Assembly: GCF_010015445.1 (NCBI RefSeq)
Contig: NC_053126.1
Span: 8,524,249 to 8,588,248, forward strand
Reading direction: 5' to 3'
From: Perca fluviatilis
Lineage: Eukaryota; Chordata; Actinopteri; Perciformes; Percidae
Length of the DNA stretch: 64,000 nucleotides
Positions 26,401-64,000 of the stretch are shown one piece after another. A model generated the notes under the pieces. That model saw nothing but the letters and a program-made list of their open reading frames with translations. It was not told where the DNA came from and ran no database searches. Numbering within the stretch: the first letter of the stretch is position 1; the number at the start of each line of letters is the position of its first letter. A program made the translations under genes and the position numbers.

Positions 26401-29400
26401 GCAAAATGTGGCTCTCTTGCTTTGACTGTTGTTTGGGATTTTTTTTTAAAGCTATTTTCTAGATTTTTTTTTTTTTATTCTATGTCAAAAACAAGTCAGA
26501 TTCTGGTCTTATATTCTTGAAGTATAAGTATAGTTCCTGCATTTTGGCTTTGTCTGGCGGTATAATGGTAGGCCCTATTCTTTTGCTTTAGCCGTTTAGC
26601 CGGATTGTTCAGGAGGTTCAGTTTTTCACTTTCCCACATTAGCTGCTGTGTAATTATGTGGTTTGTTACGCAGATCTGGGATACAGCTGGCCAAGAGAGA
26701 TTCCGAAGCGTAACGCACGCCTACTACAGAGATGCCCAGGGTGACTTTTGCCTTTTTATATTTTCACTTCCTTGTGCCATGTGTGTGTGTGTCAGTGTGT
26801 GGGAACGGGTGGTGTAAGGGTGTAAGCTGGCTGAGATGTGTACTTTCAAGTGTGCATAGAAAGTGTGTGTAGGTGTTGATGTGTTTTGCCTAAGACTTTG
26901 TGCAGTAACAATAAAGGTGTTCCGTTTTTTTCTTTCACAGCGTTACTTTTGCTTTATGATATCACCAGCAAGCTGTCGTTTGACAATATCAGGGTAAGCT
27001 TGTATCAAATTACTTTCCCTTTCCTCGTTCTCTCTCTCTTTCTCTTTCCCTCTCTCTCTCTTTCTTTCTTCTCTCTTCATTTTCAATTCCTAAACCCTCT
27101 CAAGCTGAACACTCTTTCTGTTTACATGCAAAGTACTGTGAGGACCTCCAACATTTTCTCAAGGCCCTCTTTGGAAATGACATGATGTTATCGTTTGCTT
27201 CGCTACACAGTTTCCAATTTCAGTAATGACAAACAATAAATGTGTTCAAGGATAAGAGTGTCTGAGTCTCACCATGATTAATTGGAGGATGGTAATAATA
27301 CACAGCTCAGGAGGAGAGTGAAAATGCAGATTTTAAGTAGTGGTATTTGTTTTGTTAATAGACTAATCTCTCCCCGTATCCATCTTTCTTTTCTACTTTC
27401 AAAGGCTTGGCTGACTGAAATACACGAGTATGCCCAGAAGGATGTGGTCATCATGTTGCTCGGCAACAAGGTGAGCAAAGCTTCCTTTTTTGCGTTACAT
27501 AAAGATCAGGGGGATAACTAGTTTTACAGTTTCAACACATTCTTATCATACTCAAACAGTGAATTCTTAAAAGCCAGAGAAAATGTCTCAACTGTGCAGC
27601 ACATGCATAAAAGGCGAACTCTCACACGCTTATTTTAGCATTTGCGAGCGATTTGCGGCCTTAGTTCTGTTTGAGTGTCTTCGTTGATTTATGTTTTTGT
27701 CTGTGAGAAGAATTTCCCTGCGGCCCATTTACAGAATCCACATCAATGCATTCATTTCTCACCCTTGACACGATGTAATTTGATCATTGTGACTGGGAAG
27801 AATACATGAATGAATCAATTAAACCATTTCCTCCACAATGCTGCTGGTGATGAAAAGAGAGAATTTCATGTCTCATTGCAGCCAGTAGTCACTGCTGATA
27901 TATTTCTAAGCTCCCTCTGGTGGCTCAGATAGGACTCGCCCTTCTGCAGGGTCAGAGATGTCACACAGCAGCAGCTCAGATCAGTTGCGGTGAGAGCAGC
28001 AGGACTGCCGGCATCAATCTGTGAGAGCGCTGCTTTTCTGCCAGAGGTGGAGTTTCTGACATCTCATCAGTCTAAAGGAGCTCTGGCTCAGCAGCTGGCA
28101 GCAGATAAGAGGACGTGCGGGTTGACACGATGGTGCATCACTGTAGCTAATGGCATGGTGAATCTGTGACCCCCCCCCCCTCTTCTCCGCTTTTATGCAT
28201 TGTTTTCTCTTCCCACTGCTGTCTTTGCAGGCAGACATGGTTGCAGATAGGGTCGTGAAGAAGGAGGATGGAGAGAAGCTGGCGAAGGTAATGTATGATG
28301 GCTCCATGTGGTCATATTCTCAACAACAGACACTGACTCCCCTCAGCCGTCTAATGTTTTGTTTTTGTTTTTTATCATAGGAGTATGGTGTACCATTTAT
28401 GGAGACCAGTGCGAAGACAGGAGTCAATGTGGAGCTGGCCTTTCTTGCTATAGCAAAGTAAGTCCTGAAGCAGAACTGATAAATATTTTGATATTAGCAG
28501 TGGATGTAATGACTAAGTGTAATGTCAAAGGTGTAGCTCAGAGAATCACCACCTGACTCTGCAGTTCTCCTCAGCTCTACAGAGCCTTTCTTTTAGCTCT
28601 TATTTTGGCTTCCCGGCCCAAATTGTTAATGTTTAAGGTCCACTCAGCAGGCAGCTATTATCGCTGTAGAAGCTCTAAAAACCCACTGTACACTCCCTGC
28701 CCAACGTGGCATACAGTTAGCGACTCAAGTGAAAAATTAAATAATTACTGCAGGTTTAAGAGGTTTATGATCAGATGCTAATTTAGGCCAAATTAGCATC
28801 TGATCATAAACCTCTAATATTTCTAAATCTATTTTGCCTATTTGCGATGCACAATAGAATGTTTCCAACTTTGTGGCAACAGCTCGGGGAAGACCCTCTT
28901 CTGTGTGTTATTGTTGTGCGCTGTGTGTGCACAACAGGAGAGAAATCCCTGAAGAAACAAATGTGTTGTTTTTCTAAAGAGGCCTTGTGGTAGGGCCGGG
29001 CGATATGGAGAAAATCAAATATCACGATATTTGTGGCCAAATACCTCGATATCGATACCGCAACGATATTGTAGTGTTGACTATCGGTGCATTCACGAAA
29101 TATTTACACAATGAGAGTTTTGATAAATAATCCTCAGTAATGTGGATATAATGACTAAGTGGGGTAAAGGCAAATAATAGAACAGTTACACCAGTCTGGT
29201 AACTTCAAAAATGACATCACTTGACTGTAATGCAGCCTTTAAAACCAGGAGAAGACAACACTTATGCCATATTACGATATCCAAAATCTAAGACGATATC
29301 GATATATCACGATATCGATATAATATCGATATATTGCCCAGATCTACCTTGTGGCAGTTTTTGTTTATGTTTCGATTACAAGATGCTGGAAAGCAGCGAC

Positions 29401-30349
29401 AGGTGGAAAGTCTGTAGAGTAGACCTTTCTCTACGCCCTTTCTCTCTATGAGAGAAATAAAACAAATACACTCAGGGATCATACAGAGAAGTCATTTGCA
29501 CTTTTCTAATTTCCAGAGTCATTTACAAGTCAAGTGATCCCCAAAACAAATATTTTACGCTTCAAAGGCTACATCTTCTCTTAAACAGTCCTTTGCAGTG
29601 ATGAAAGCAATGGTGCTAAAAAACAAAGTGCACTTTTCGACGCTTGTAGAAGAAAGGCCAAAATGAAATGAGGTTTCACATAAAGGGTCTGTATTTTAAT
29701 CTGCATATGTAATGCATACTGCCGACATATTGTTCCAGACTCTTGTCTTCTATTTTTAAACTTTTCTTTGACTTGGCATTAATGCTCACAAGCCTCCATC
29801 TGATTCCTGCAACTAATACATTCTAATGGTTTTTAGCTAATTCCTTGCCTGTTCCTGTTGACTCGTTATAATGGGATTTTGCATGTGTGTGGCTCCCCGT
29901 GGATCTCTGTGTAATTTCCTTGTGCAAACACCTTTCTTATTGAAAGGCAAGAAATGTGAAAATGATTGTCATTTAGTCTAAAAATGAGTGTAGTGATTGT
30001 AGTGTAGTGTGTGATTTTCTGTCTTCATGTGTATTTTAAGTGAATGTTAGATTAAATGAGTCATGCCAGAGGCATTTTGATTAAATCTCAGTAGTCTACA
30101 GATAGTTGTTTCTCTCCCTCGCTCTTTTTTTTTTATTATTATTTCTCTTCCTTTCTCATTTTCTTGATTTGCTCACTCTGTCTGTGCTCCATCCCACGCA
30201 TCCACCCCCTCTGTTTCTAACTTCCTGTGTCTCTCTCCATCAGGGAGCTGAAGCACAGAGCGACACAGCAGCAGAATGAGCCCAAGTTCCAGATACACGA
30301 CTACATCGAGTCTCAGAAGCACAAGTCTAGCTGCTGTGGACTCATGTAA
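14437..30349 (+). CDS. rab37: Rab37 GTPase, two alternative N-terminal halves
   Basis: Small GTPase of the Rab26/Rab37 branch, known in mammals for regulated exocytosis of secretory granules. Common exons: 25060-25101, 26674-26740, 26941-26993, 27405-27470, 28231-28287, 28381-28457, 30244-30349, joined in frame by GT/AG introns. They supply NKVVDVD, the G3 box [11 protein letters not shown], the Rab signature [16 protein letters not shown]4 LLGNKAD, G5 ETSAKTG and the tail [16 protein letters not shown] with two prenylatable cysteines. Upstream, exons 14437-14589 plus 17995-18105 give a 243-residue form and exons 20609-20719 plus 22864-22974 a 229-residue form (human about 223). The ESQK...CC tail, the alternative exons and the nherf1 neighbour favour RAB37 over RAB26. 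All joins are phase-compatible, so a form with both P-loop exons would also stay in frame. Confidence 0.95.
14880..15070 (-). repeat. LINE 3'-end fragment
   Basis: On the minus strand, CTGCCCAGGGACTACAGGTG, then GTGCATTGTCCCTGTTTCAA and an ATAAA end, a pattern I know from 3' ends of fish non-LTR retrotransposons. A related copy lies at 60770-60890. A second short fragment (TTTATTTATAAAGCACCTTTCAAAA, about 15036-15061) adjoins it. Confidence 0.55.
15660..15742 (-). repeat. SINE head fragment
   Basis: On the minus strand it contains TAGCTCAGTTGGTAGAGCAG followed by a CGCACATATGTAGAGG spacer, matching the tRNA-like head of the SINE at 7131-7321; the body is lost. It is in the intron between rab37 exons 1a and 2a. 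Confidence 0.65.
17025..17113. repeat. (TG)n microsatellite
   Basis: An uninterrupted TG dinucleotide run of about 89 bp in the rab37 intron between exons 1a and 2a. Confidence 0.98.
17995..18105 (+). CDS. rab37: rab37 alternative P-loop/switch I exon 2a
   Basis: Thirty-seven codons between CTCTGCAG and GTGAGT, phase 0 at both ends. It carries the P-loop GDSGVGKTS and a switch I ending TATVGIGFT. It is 20 of 37 residues identical to exon 2b (22864-22974) and exactly the same length. The usual Rab switch I Asp (GIDF) is Gly here. It must replace, not join, exon 2b for a normal Rab fold. Confidence 0.92.
18381..18455. repeat. (TG)n microsatellite
   Basis: An uninterrupted TG run of about 75 bp, 275 bp after rab37 exon 2a, followed by a TTG-rich tail and the repeat at 18488-18777. 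Confidence 0.98.
18488..18777. repeat. Fish repeat with telomere-like TTAGGG variants and a TG tail
   Basis: The segment begins GTGGGGTCC, repeated at 18520, continues with GGGCCCCACA and a stretch rich in GGTTAGG/GGGTTA variants (18605-18665), and ends in a short (TG)n run (18757-18777). I know similar sequences as a common interspersed fish repeat; the class is uncertain. The TTAGGG-like part is too degenerate to be an interstitial telomere. Confidence 0.6.
20609..20719 (+). CDS. rab37: rab37 alternative first coding exon 1b (internal promoter)
   Basis: Thirty-seven codons from ATG 20609 to the GTGTGT donor, phase 0, ending YYDVAFK, comparable to YDLTGK before the P-loop in the main human isoform (from memory). 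The first in-frame ATG was used. The 200 bp before it contain CpG-rich sequence and a CT-dinucleotide tract near 20382-20400 but no clear TATA box, which suggests a second promoter. Confidence 0.85.
21441..22618. mobile_element. Non-autonomous DNA transposon with TTAA target duplication
   Basis: The ends are perfect 17-bp inverted repeats, AGTGCTCATATTATGCT at 21441 and its complement ending at 22618. Each is flanked by TTAA (21437-21440 and 22619-22622), the target site of piggyBac-type transposases. The 1178-bp interior has no recognisable transposase. It sits in the intron between rab37 exons 1b and 2b. Confidence 0.85.
22864..22974 (+). CDS. rab37: rab37 alternative P-loop/switch I exon 2b
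   Basis: Thirty-seven codons preceded by TTGCTCTAG and followed by GTGAGA, phase 0. It carries GDSSVGKTC and the canonical switch I STVGIDFR. It lies 242 bp after a 1.2-kb TTAA-flanked element. It pairs naturally with exon 1b, because exon 2a lies upstream of exon 1b and cannot be in that transcript. Confidence 0.93.
23407..23494. repeat. (CA)n microsatellite
   Basis: A CA run of about 88 bp with one CATA interruption, in the intron after rab37 exon 2b. Confidence 0.98.
24390..24453. repeat. Near-perfect hairpin (64 nt)
   Basis: The arms pair over 30 positions with two mismatches and one G-U, around a 4-nt TGAC loop. The core 16 bp, GAGGAAGTGCTGCAGA with its complement, is perfect. It lies in the intron between rab37 exons 2b and 25060-25101. 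Arm length fits a microRNA precursor but the loop is short; I do not recognise a known microRNA. Confidence 0.85.
25850..26510. repeat. Diverged tandem duplication of about 330 bp
   Basis: Two blocks share ordered motifs: AAGCTAGGCTA, GATGTATTTCA/GTATGTATTTCAG, AGGAAAC, ACAAAAGTTAG/ACAAAAAGTAA, TAGCTTTAGCAGCCAGC/TAGCTTCAGCAGCTAGC and AGCTGTTTTCT/AGCTATTTTCT, spaced alike from about 25850 and about 26220. Identity is modest. No coding content. Confidence 0.5.
28759..28815. repeat. Perfect hairpin, 26-bp arms, 5-nt loop
   Basis: The left arm 28759-28784 and right arm 28790-28815 are exact reverse complements around AGGCC. It lies in the last rab37 intron, 175 bp before a hAT MITE. Exact arms suggest either recent origin or constraint. 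Confidence 0.95.
28991..29346. mobile_element. hAT MITE with 8-bp target duplication
   Basis: The ends read TAGGGCCGGGCGATAT and, in reverse complement, TAGATCTGGGCAATAT. CCTTGTGG is duplicated exactly at 28983-28990 and 29347-29354, the 8-bp duplication of hAT transposons. The 356-bp interior is rich in ATCGATAT motifs and has no coding capacity. It is in the last rab37 intron. Confidence 0.92.
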
Positions 30350-31610
30350 CTGATCCTGATCACCAGGCAGAAAGAGACACACAGAGAGAGAGAGAGAAAG
30401 AAAGGGAGGCAGGGAGGGTGTAGGAACGAGATATATATATATATATTTAAAAAAGTCAGCTCTCTTACGAAAAAGCCAATGCCAGCACCAAACCTGAGAA
30501 GCAGACAACCTCGCCTTCTCCACTGAGCATTTAGCTCGAATGGAAAGTTAATCTGGATTGGCCGCCATCCCTTATCTAAAATGTGAATTTAAATCTATTT
30601 TATGTCATGCGTAGAAGTGTTTGTGGTCTTTGTGGTGACAGTTGTATTAAACTACAAGTCAGGAGTTGCAATCTGAAATGCTATATCCATCTGCAGGGAC
30701 AAACATATATGTTTATCTTTCTATTCTGCATAGGTGGAAACTCAACATTTGGGAGTTTGGATGAAAAATATGGCACCCAAGTGATTTGTGCGGATCCAAA
30801 GAGTTTAATATTTGGGGAGAGGAGATGTTTGCGCTCCACATGGGCAGACACATTGCACTTAAAGGGTAACAACACCCTCAAATTCTGCTTGAACTTGGAG
30901 TGTCAGTACCAAATATCTATCAGTTTTCCATGGGCCCATGTGATGTGTTTACTGCCACTGAGGAGAAATAAATCTGGCTCATGCTAATGCTAGCAGGGGT
31001 CAACAAGCATAATACAACTCAGAGTTTTGTCTATTTTGTCACAGTTAAAGAGGAGCCAGAGAATACGGCTGAACCAAACATTCAAATCCGAGCAGACAGA
31101 AACATAATACCTGTATAAACATCATATGCCAACAAGAGTCTTTGTGATTTATGTGTACTGCACATAGTTCAGAACCCAGCTCGACTTCATAGTTTTCCGT
31201 TGCTGTTAAACCGAGCTTCAGTAACGTAACCTTGTCCACAGTGAGCTTAATTACTTGGGCTCTGTTTGGTCCTGCGGCAGAAACTGAAGTCCGGCCCTAT
31301 TCTTAGAACTGTCGCCTTTTTTTTTTATCTTGCAGTTTACAGGCCCGACTTTTGATAAATGGCAGTTTTATATGAACAATCAATACGATTGTTGATGTCG
31401 ATATAGCATTTTGCCCTGCAGCTCTTACTTTGTTTCTATCCCTGTTTGACCAGGCTGTGAACTGAATCTCTTTAGCCTGTTCTTTGATAATTTGTGTGCG
31501 TTTGAGAAGTGGACTTCAGTGTCACAGTCAGATTGTAGCTATAAAATGATTCCATCTGTTCACATCTGTACTGCTGTTAGATAGAATAAAGCCAACTTTT
31601 TAAGGGCGCT
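30350..31610 (+). other. rab37 3' UTR
   Basis: The stop codon ends at 30349 and the best poly(A) signal, AATAAA, is at 31585-31590, giving a 3' UTR near 1.25 kb. It contains an AG-rich tract (30380-30415) and an (AT)n run (30431-30446). No other coding exon was seen. Confidence 0.6.
31585..31590 (+). terminator. Probable rab37 polyadenylation signal (AATAAA)
   Basis: The canonical hexamer is followed within about 40 nt by TGTGTGTCTGTCTGT, a GU-rich downstream element. It is the first well-formed signal with such a downstream element after the rab37 stop codon; an AATAAA at 30966 lacks an equally clear one. Confidence 0.6.
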
Positions 31611-32063
31611 CGCCCACTGTGTGTCTGTCTGTACTACATTCAATTCAGGGCCACTGAAACTTCATTCAAAGTACTGTACATGTAATAGTGCTGGAGGATC
31701 ATCCCAATGTTGCATCAGGCTTCACACAAAATGATAATTATCATTATTTTCACATCTTTGGTTCGAGATTCCTAAGCATGCTATTTGCCTTTTAGCATTC
31801 ACACACACAGAGGGCACTCCCAAACATTGTTGCGTCTCCTTTAACGATGGATGTTGTTGTACCGAAGCTGTATTTGCTCACGCATCGTGTAACTTGTTTC
31901 TTTGTACAATGTTCATTATGAATTGCTCGATGTCACATTTGTCCCTCTTCTGAGGCGTCACGGTGGGAGTGTCACAAAGTGCCATGAAAAAGTGCTTTGT
32001 TATCATGTTGTATAAAAAAAGTATATTTTGTAATGTATGTGGTGTTGTTTTATTGAAGTCAGT

Positions 32064-32107
<44 letters not shown>

Positions 32108-33941
32108 CGCGCGCGAGCGCGCGTGCGTGCGTGCGTGCGTGTAAGGAGTGGGATTTACAGGATGTGCTGAGGTTAATGAGCCACTGTGTGGCAGTAGTTA
32201 CCCTGTTTATTTAGTATGTTGCACTATAAGAAGTGTTTTATCAATTAGACAGGCTCAGCACATGTTGATTCTGTTTTTTTAGAGTCTATTTTATGCTATT
32301 ATAAGATAAGATTAGCTTTCATTGTCTCCCTTAGGAGAAATTTGTTGAATTTTATAGAGGTACACTGTTCTAAAAGGATGCTCAACACCTGGATGATGAT
32401 GTTTTTGTTAATACTGTGGTTGCATTAATGTGTTAGGTGAACTTAGTGGACATTATGAACATGGCGCACATTCGCAATTAACTGTACTGTGGTGTACACC
32501 TGCATGCAGCTCGCCTCCTCTCCCACTCACATCTGTGAGTCACACTGATTACACATTAGGAAGCCTTTGTATCCTTTACTCTGAAAAAAATTTCATTTTT
32601 TGGATGACTTTCCATTAAATAAATAGCTACCCTTAAACATGCTGCAGTTATCAGTGCTGATGCTGCGGTAGCTTTAAATTCCCAGGTTGGAGAGTGTTGA
32701 GAGATCCTGTCTCTGTCCTCTTATCAGGTCTGGAAGCATTCTCAGCTGAAAAGTCTAATCCTCCCTGAGGCTTTATTTCCGCAGCTTCCCACCGGGCTCA
32801 TATTTATACAAGCTTTCACTCATATCTCTGAACGTTCGGAAGGATTCTGGCTTGACTGGCTTCAAAACACTGTGGAGTTTTAAAATGATGTTGATTGTTA
32901 TTGTTAAATTAAACTCTTGATAGGGTTCTCAAAAATGCCTAATTTGTCATGTCAATCATTACATCTGAAGACATATCAGAAGGCCATACATCATAAAAGC
33001 TTACATATTATTCTAATTCATAATACCAGGACTGATAGAGAATAAACTAATTCTGCATTATATAATTGACACACAATGCTAAATGAAAACACAATATGTG
33101 ATACATAGAATGGCAGCATGCAAGTGTGAAAAAGGGGTTTTGGGGCAAAAGTTTTAAAATGAAAAGATGCCAAAAATAAGGAATTATTCAGAGCAGTAAG
33201 AACAAATATGTAGGCTACAATATGACGAAATGCATGTGCAACAAGTGTTGCTCACAGAGGGGAAAGAAGGCTAAATGTGGGGGGAAACTGCAATGTAATT
33301 TTAGGAAAACTTTAAGAAAACAAACTGAAAATTAAACAATGGTAATTAGGCTATATCACAGCAGGGTTTACAGGTTTGTGCATCTAGGGGCGAACTACAC
33401 TCGTTTTTCTTTCATCCAAACACTATCTAGTCCTCTGATCATCATCTTCATGTTTTTTTTCCTTGACAGCCTCGGTTTGTGTTTACTCTTCTCTTCCAGT
33501 TCTCCCTGCTTTGCATGAGGCAGCAGCTGGGCTGTTCCGTGAACGCACCTCCCTCTTCCTGAGTGGCTTTTCTACTTTTCTCGCACAGTGAGAGGGAGCT
33601 GCTGTGTGACTCTAATCGGCCTCTATTCAGTCCTCGGGTCAGGACCTCCACTGTCTGATAGCAGGAGTCACAGTGAGGATTTACACAAGGGTGAGGATCA
33701 AGTCAGACTTGGACTCGTGTGTGTGAAAGTGGAACACCAGCACCGTTTCTCACGGACTAATCTCCCCAACAAGAGGGCGGGGGTTGGAATTTGTTTTTTT
33801 AAGGGGTACCACTCATTCACACACACACACACCCCTCCCCAGCAGCATCCTGGAGCGGGTCTTGTGGTCATTTCCACTTTAAACAACAGTTTGAGACACA
33901 GTTCAGAAGCAGTGTGTGAAGGCGAGTGAAGCCTATATACC
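31611..33941. other. rab37-nherf1 intergenic region with nherf1 promoter and 5' UTR
   Basis: No coding exon was recognised. It holds a TG/GC alternating tract (32067-32142), a LINE-tail-like relic near 32301-32350 (minus strand, TTTCTCCTAAGGGAGACAAT) and, in its last few hundred bases, presumably the nherf1 promoter and 5' UTR; no TATA box stands out there. Confidence 0.5.
32067..32142. repeat. Alternating purine-pyrimidine tract (TG then GC)
   Basis: About 38 bp of (GT)n pass directly into GGGCGCGCGCGAGCGCGCG and (TGCG)n. Nearly the whole 76 bp alternates purine and pyrimidine, the pattern that favours left-handed Z-DNA. Confidence 0.9.
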
Positions 33942-62730
<28,789 letters not shown>

Positions 62731-62744
62731 GACACCTCAGCTCA

Positions 62745-62797
<53 letters not shown>
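62745..62797. repeat. (CA)n microsatellite in nherf1 3' UTR
   Basis: A CA run of about 53 bp starting 15 bp after the nherf1 stop codon. Confidence 0.98.
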
Positions 62798-62798
<1 letters not shown>

Positions 62799-63045
62799 AC
62801 ACACAGATTTTATAGTGATTCTTACGAAGAGACAACAGAAAGATATTTTTTATTGTCATGACATTAAAAGAGCAGTTTAACTAACTGGCACCGGACAAAT
62901 CAAGCCTGTAAAATATAGTATTCTTCTTATTACTACTCTTCATGTTATTATAAAACAGATATTATATATGTATAATGTGCTACTAACAAAGAAAAATGCA
63001 TATGCCAATGAGAGAACTGGACCATGTTGACAATGTGTGTTTGTA

Positions 63046-63048
<3 letters not shown>

Positions 63049-63130
<82 letters not shown>
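63049..63130. repeat. (TG)n microsatellite in nherf1 3' UTR
   Basis: An uninterrupted TG run of about 82 bp, 250 nt downstream of the (CA)n tract. Confidence 0.98.
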
Positions 63131-63132
<2 letters not shown>

Positions 63133-63928
63133 ACCCTGACAGTCCCTGCTGGCCAGAGTCTGGTGCCTGTGGAAACTAGGAGGAGTTGATCGTTATGCTC
63201 AGTTTATGCTCCTCCGTCTGCTTATCTGTCTCCTTTCTACTAACACTTAAAACATCGTAGTGTCTTCAACAACATGAGTTAAACCAACCTGACAATCAGT
63301 TAATTAATATCTCTAATTTACCTTTTTATTAGTTTGTTGGGATCAAACATATGACTGAACAGTAATGTTTTATTGGCGTAGATTCCAGTTTACACGGTAA
63401 AGTCCTTTCCTCACTGATGGCTTTAAACTGGAAAGAACTGTGTTTTAAATATGGTTCTCTTATGTATTGGTTATGTCTCTCTCATGTATATTTTTTAATT
63501 TTTTTTACATAAATTCCACTCTCTGAATTGAAAACGAGTTCAGCTTAATCGTTTCTTGCAACAGTACTATCCACACTTGTGTCTGAATACATGATATCAT
63601 CTTTTATTAAATGTGAACTACAGTTTATTATGAGTAACTTATACCGTCCTCACTTTGCTATCCCGGCCGCTGTGAATGTTCAGTTCACATATGAAATATT
63701 TTTTATTGCTCCTGGAGAAATGAGATTTTTACACATTTCTATCAATGTCTTAAAAACCATAATTATGTAACTTTGAGATGATGTATTTCAAAAAAAAATG
63801 TCTGTGCTTCACTAGATTTATTGCATTTGTCCACTTTTGAGAATAGTGATTTTTCAAAATGAATGATTTAATTATATGAAGAGTTTTGTTGTAGCTTATG
63901 TGTAAGAAGTAAGCAATTTCTATACTGT

Positions 63929-63934
63929 AATAAA
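63929..63934 (+). terminator. Probable nherf1 polyadenylation signal (AATAAA)
   Basis: AATAAA in the sequence CTGTAATAAATCGG, 1.2 kb after the stop codon and followed by GTTGGTTTTTATTC, a U/GU-rich stretch. A weaker ATTAAA lies at 62863. The choice is by motif only. Confidence 0.6.
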
Positions 63935-64000
63935 TCGGTCATCACAACAACATCATCATCCAGTGAAGTTGGTTTTTATTCAGTTTTGTGAGAAAAAAAA

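Larger units (their letters stand above)
62731..63960 (+). other. nherf1 3' UTR
   Basis: The region from the stop codon to about 25 nt after the AATAAA at 63929. It contains a (CA)n tract 15 bp after the stop (62745-62797) and a complementary (TG)n tract (63049-63130), plus several ATTTA-like A/T-rich stretches. Confidence 0.7.

Overview
The window is nuclear DNA from a ray-finned fish. It holds three genes in tandem on the + strand, split into short exons with GT/AG introns, among many (CA)n/(TG)n microsatellites and fish-type transposon fragments (tRNA-derived SINE, hAT MITEs with 8-bp target duplications, a TTAA-flanked element, LINE 3' ends). Several of the dispersed repeats look like families I associate with perciform genomes, so a percomorph is my best guess. 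No prokaryotic gene, CRISPR array or functional RNA gene was recognised.

Layout. (1) 3581-11328: xylt2, a peptide O-xylosyltransferase. Ten coding exons are present; the first exon, with the membrane anchor, is not in the window. Its 3' UTR probably runs to about 13.7 kb. (2) 14437-30349: rab37, a secretory-granule Rab GTPase. It has two alternative first exons (14437 and 20609) and two alternative, equally long exons for the P-loop and switch I (17995 and 22864), feeding eight common exons. (3) 33942-62730: nherf1 (slc9a3r1, EBP50), a two-PDZ scaffold with a C-terminal ezrin-binding tail. It has six exons and a 16.8-kb first intron full of repeats.

The rab37-nherf1 neighbourhood matches the human RAB37-SLC9A3R1 pair on 17q25; human XYLT2 is also on chromosome 17 but is not adjacent to them, from memory. 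The genes are not an operon and do not form one pathway, though all three act in secretory or cell-surface biology: proteoglycan initiation in the Golgi, regulated exocytosis, and apical membrane scaffolding.

The most interesting signals are the duplicated GTP-binding exon of rab37 (one copy loses the conserved switch I Asp), three long intronic or upstream hairpins (1008-1180, 24390-24453, 28759-28815), a fish-type acidic linker in NHERF1, complementary CA and TG tracts in the nherf1 3' UTR, and a dated-looking set of non-autonomous transposons with readable target-site duplications. I did not find anything that I would call a new multi-gene system.
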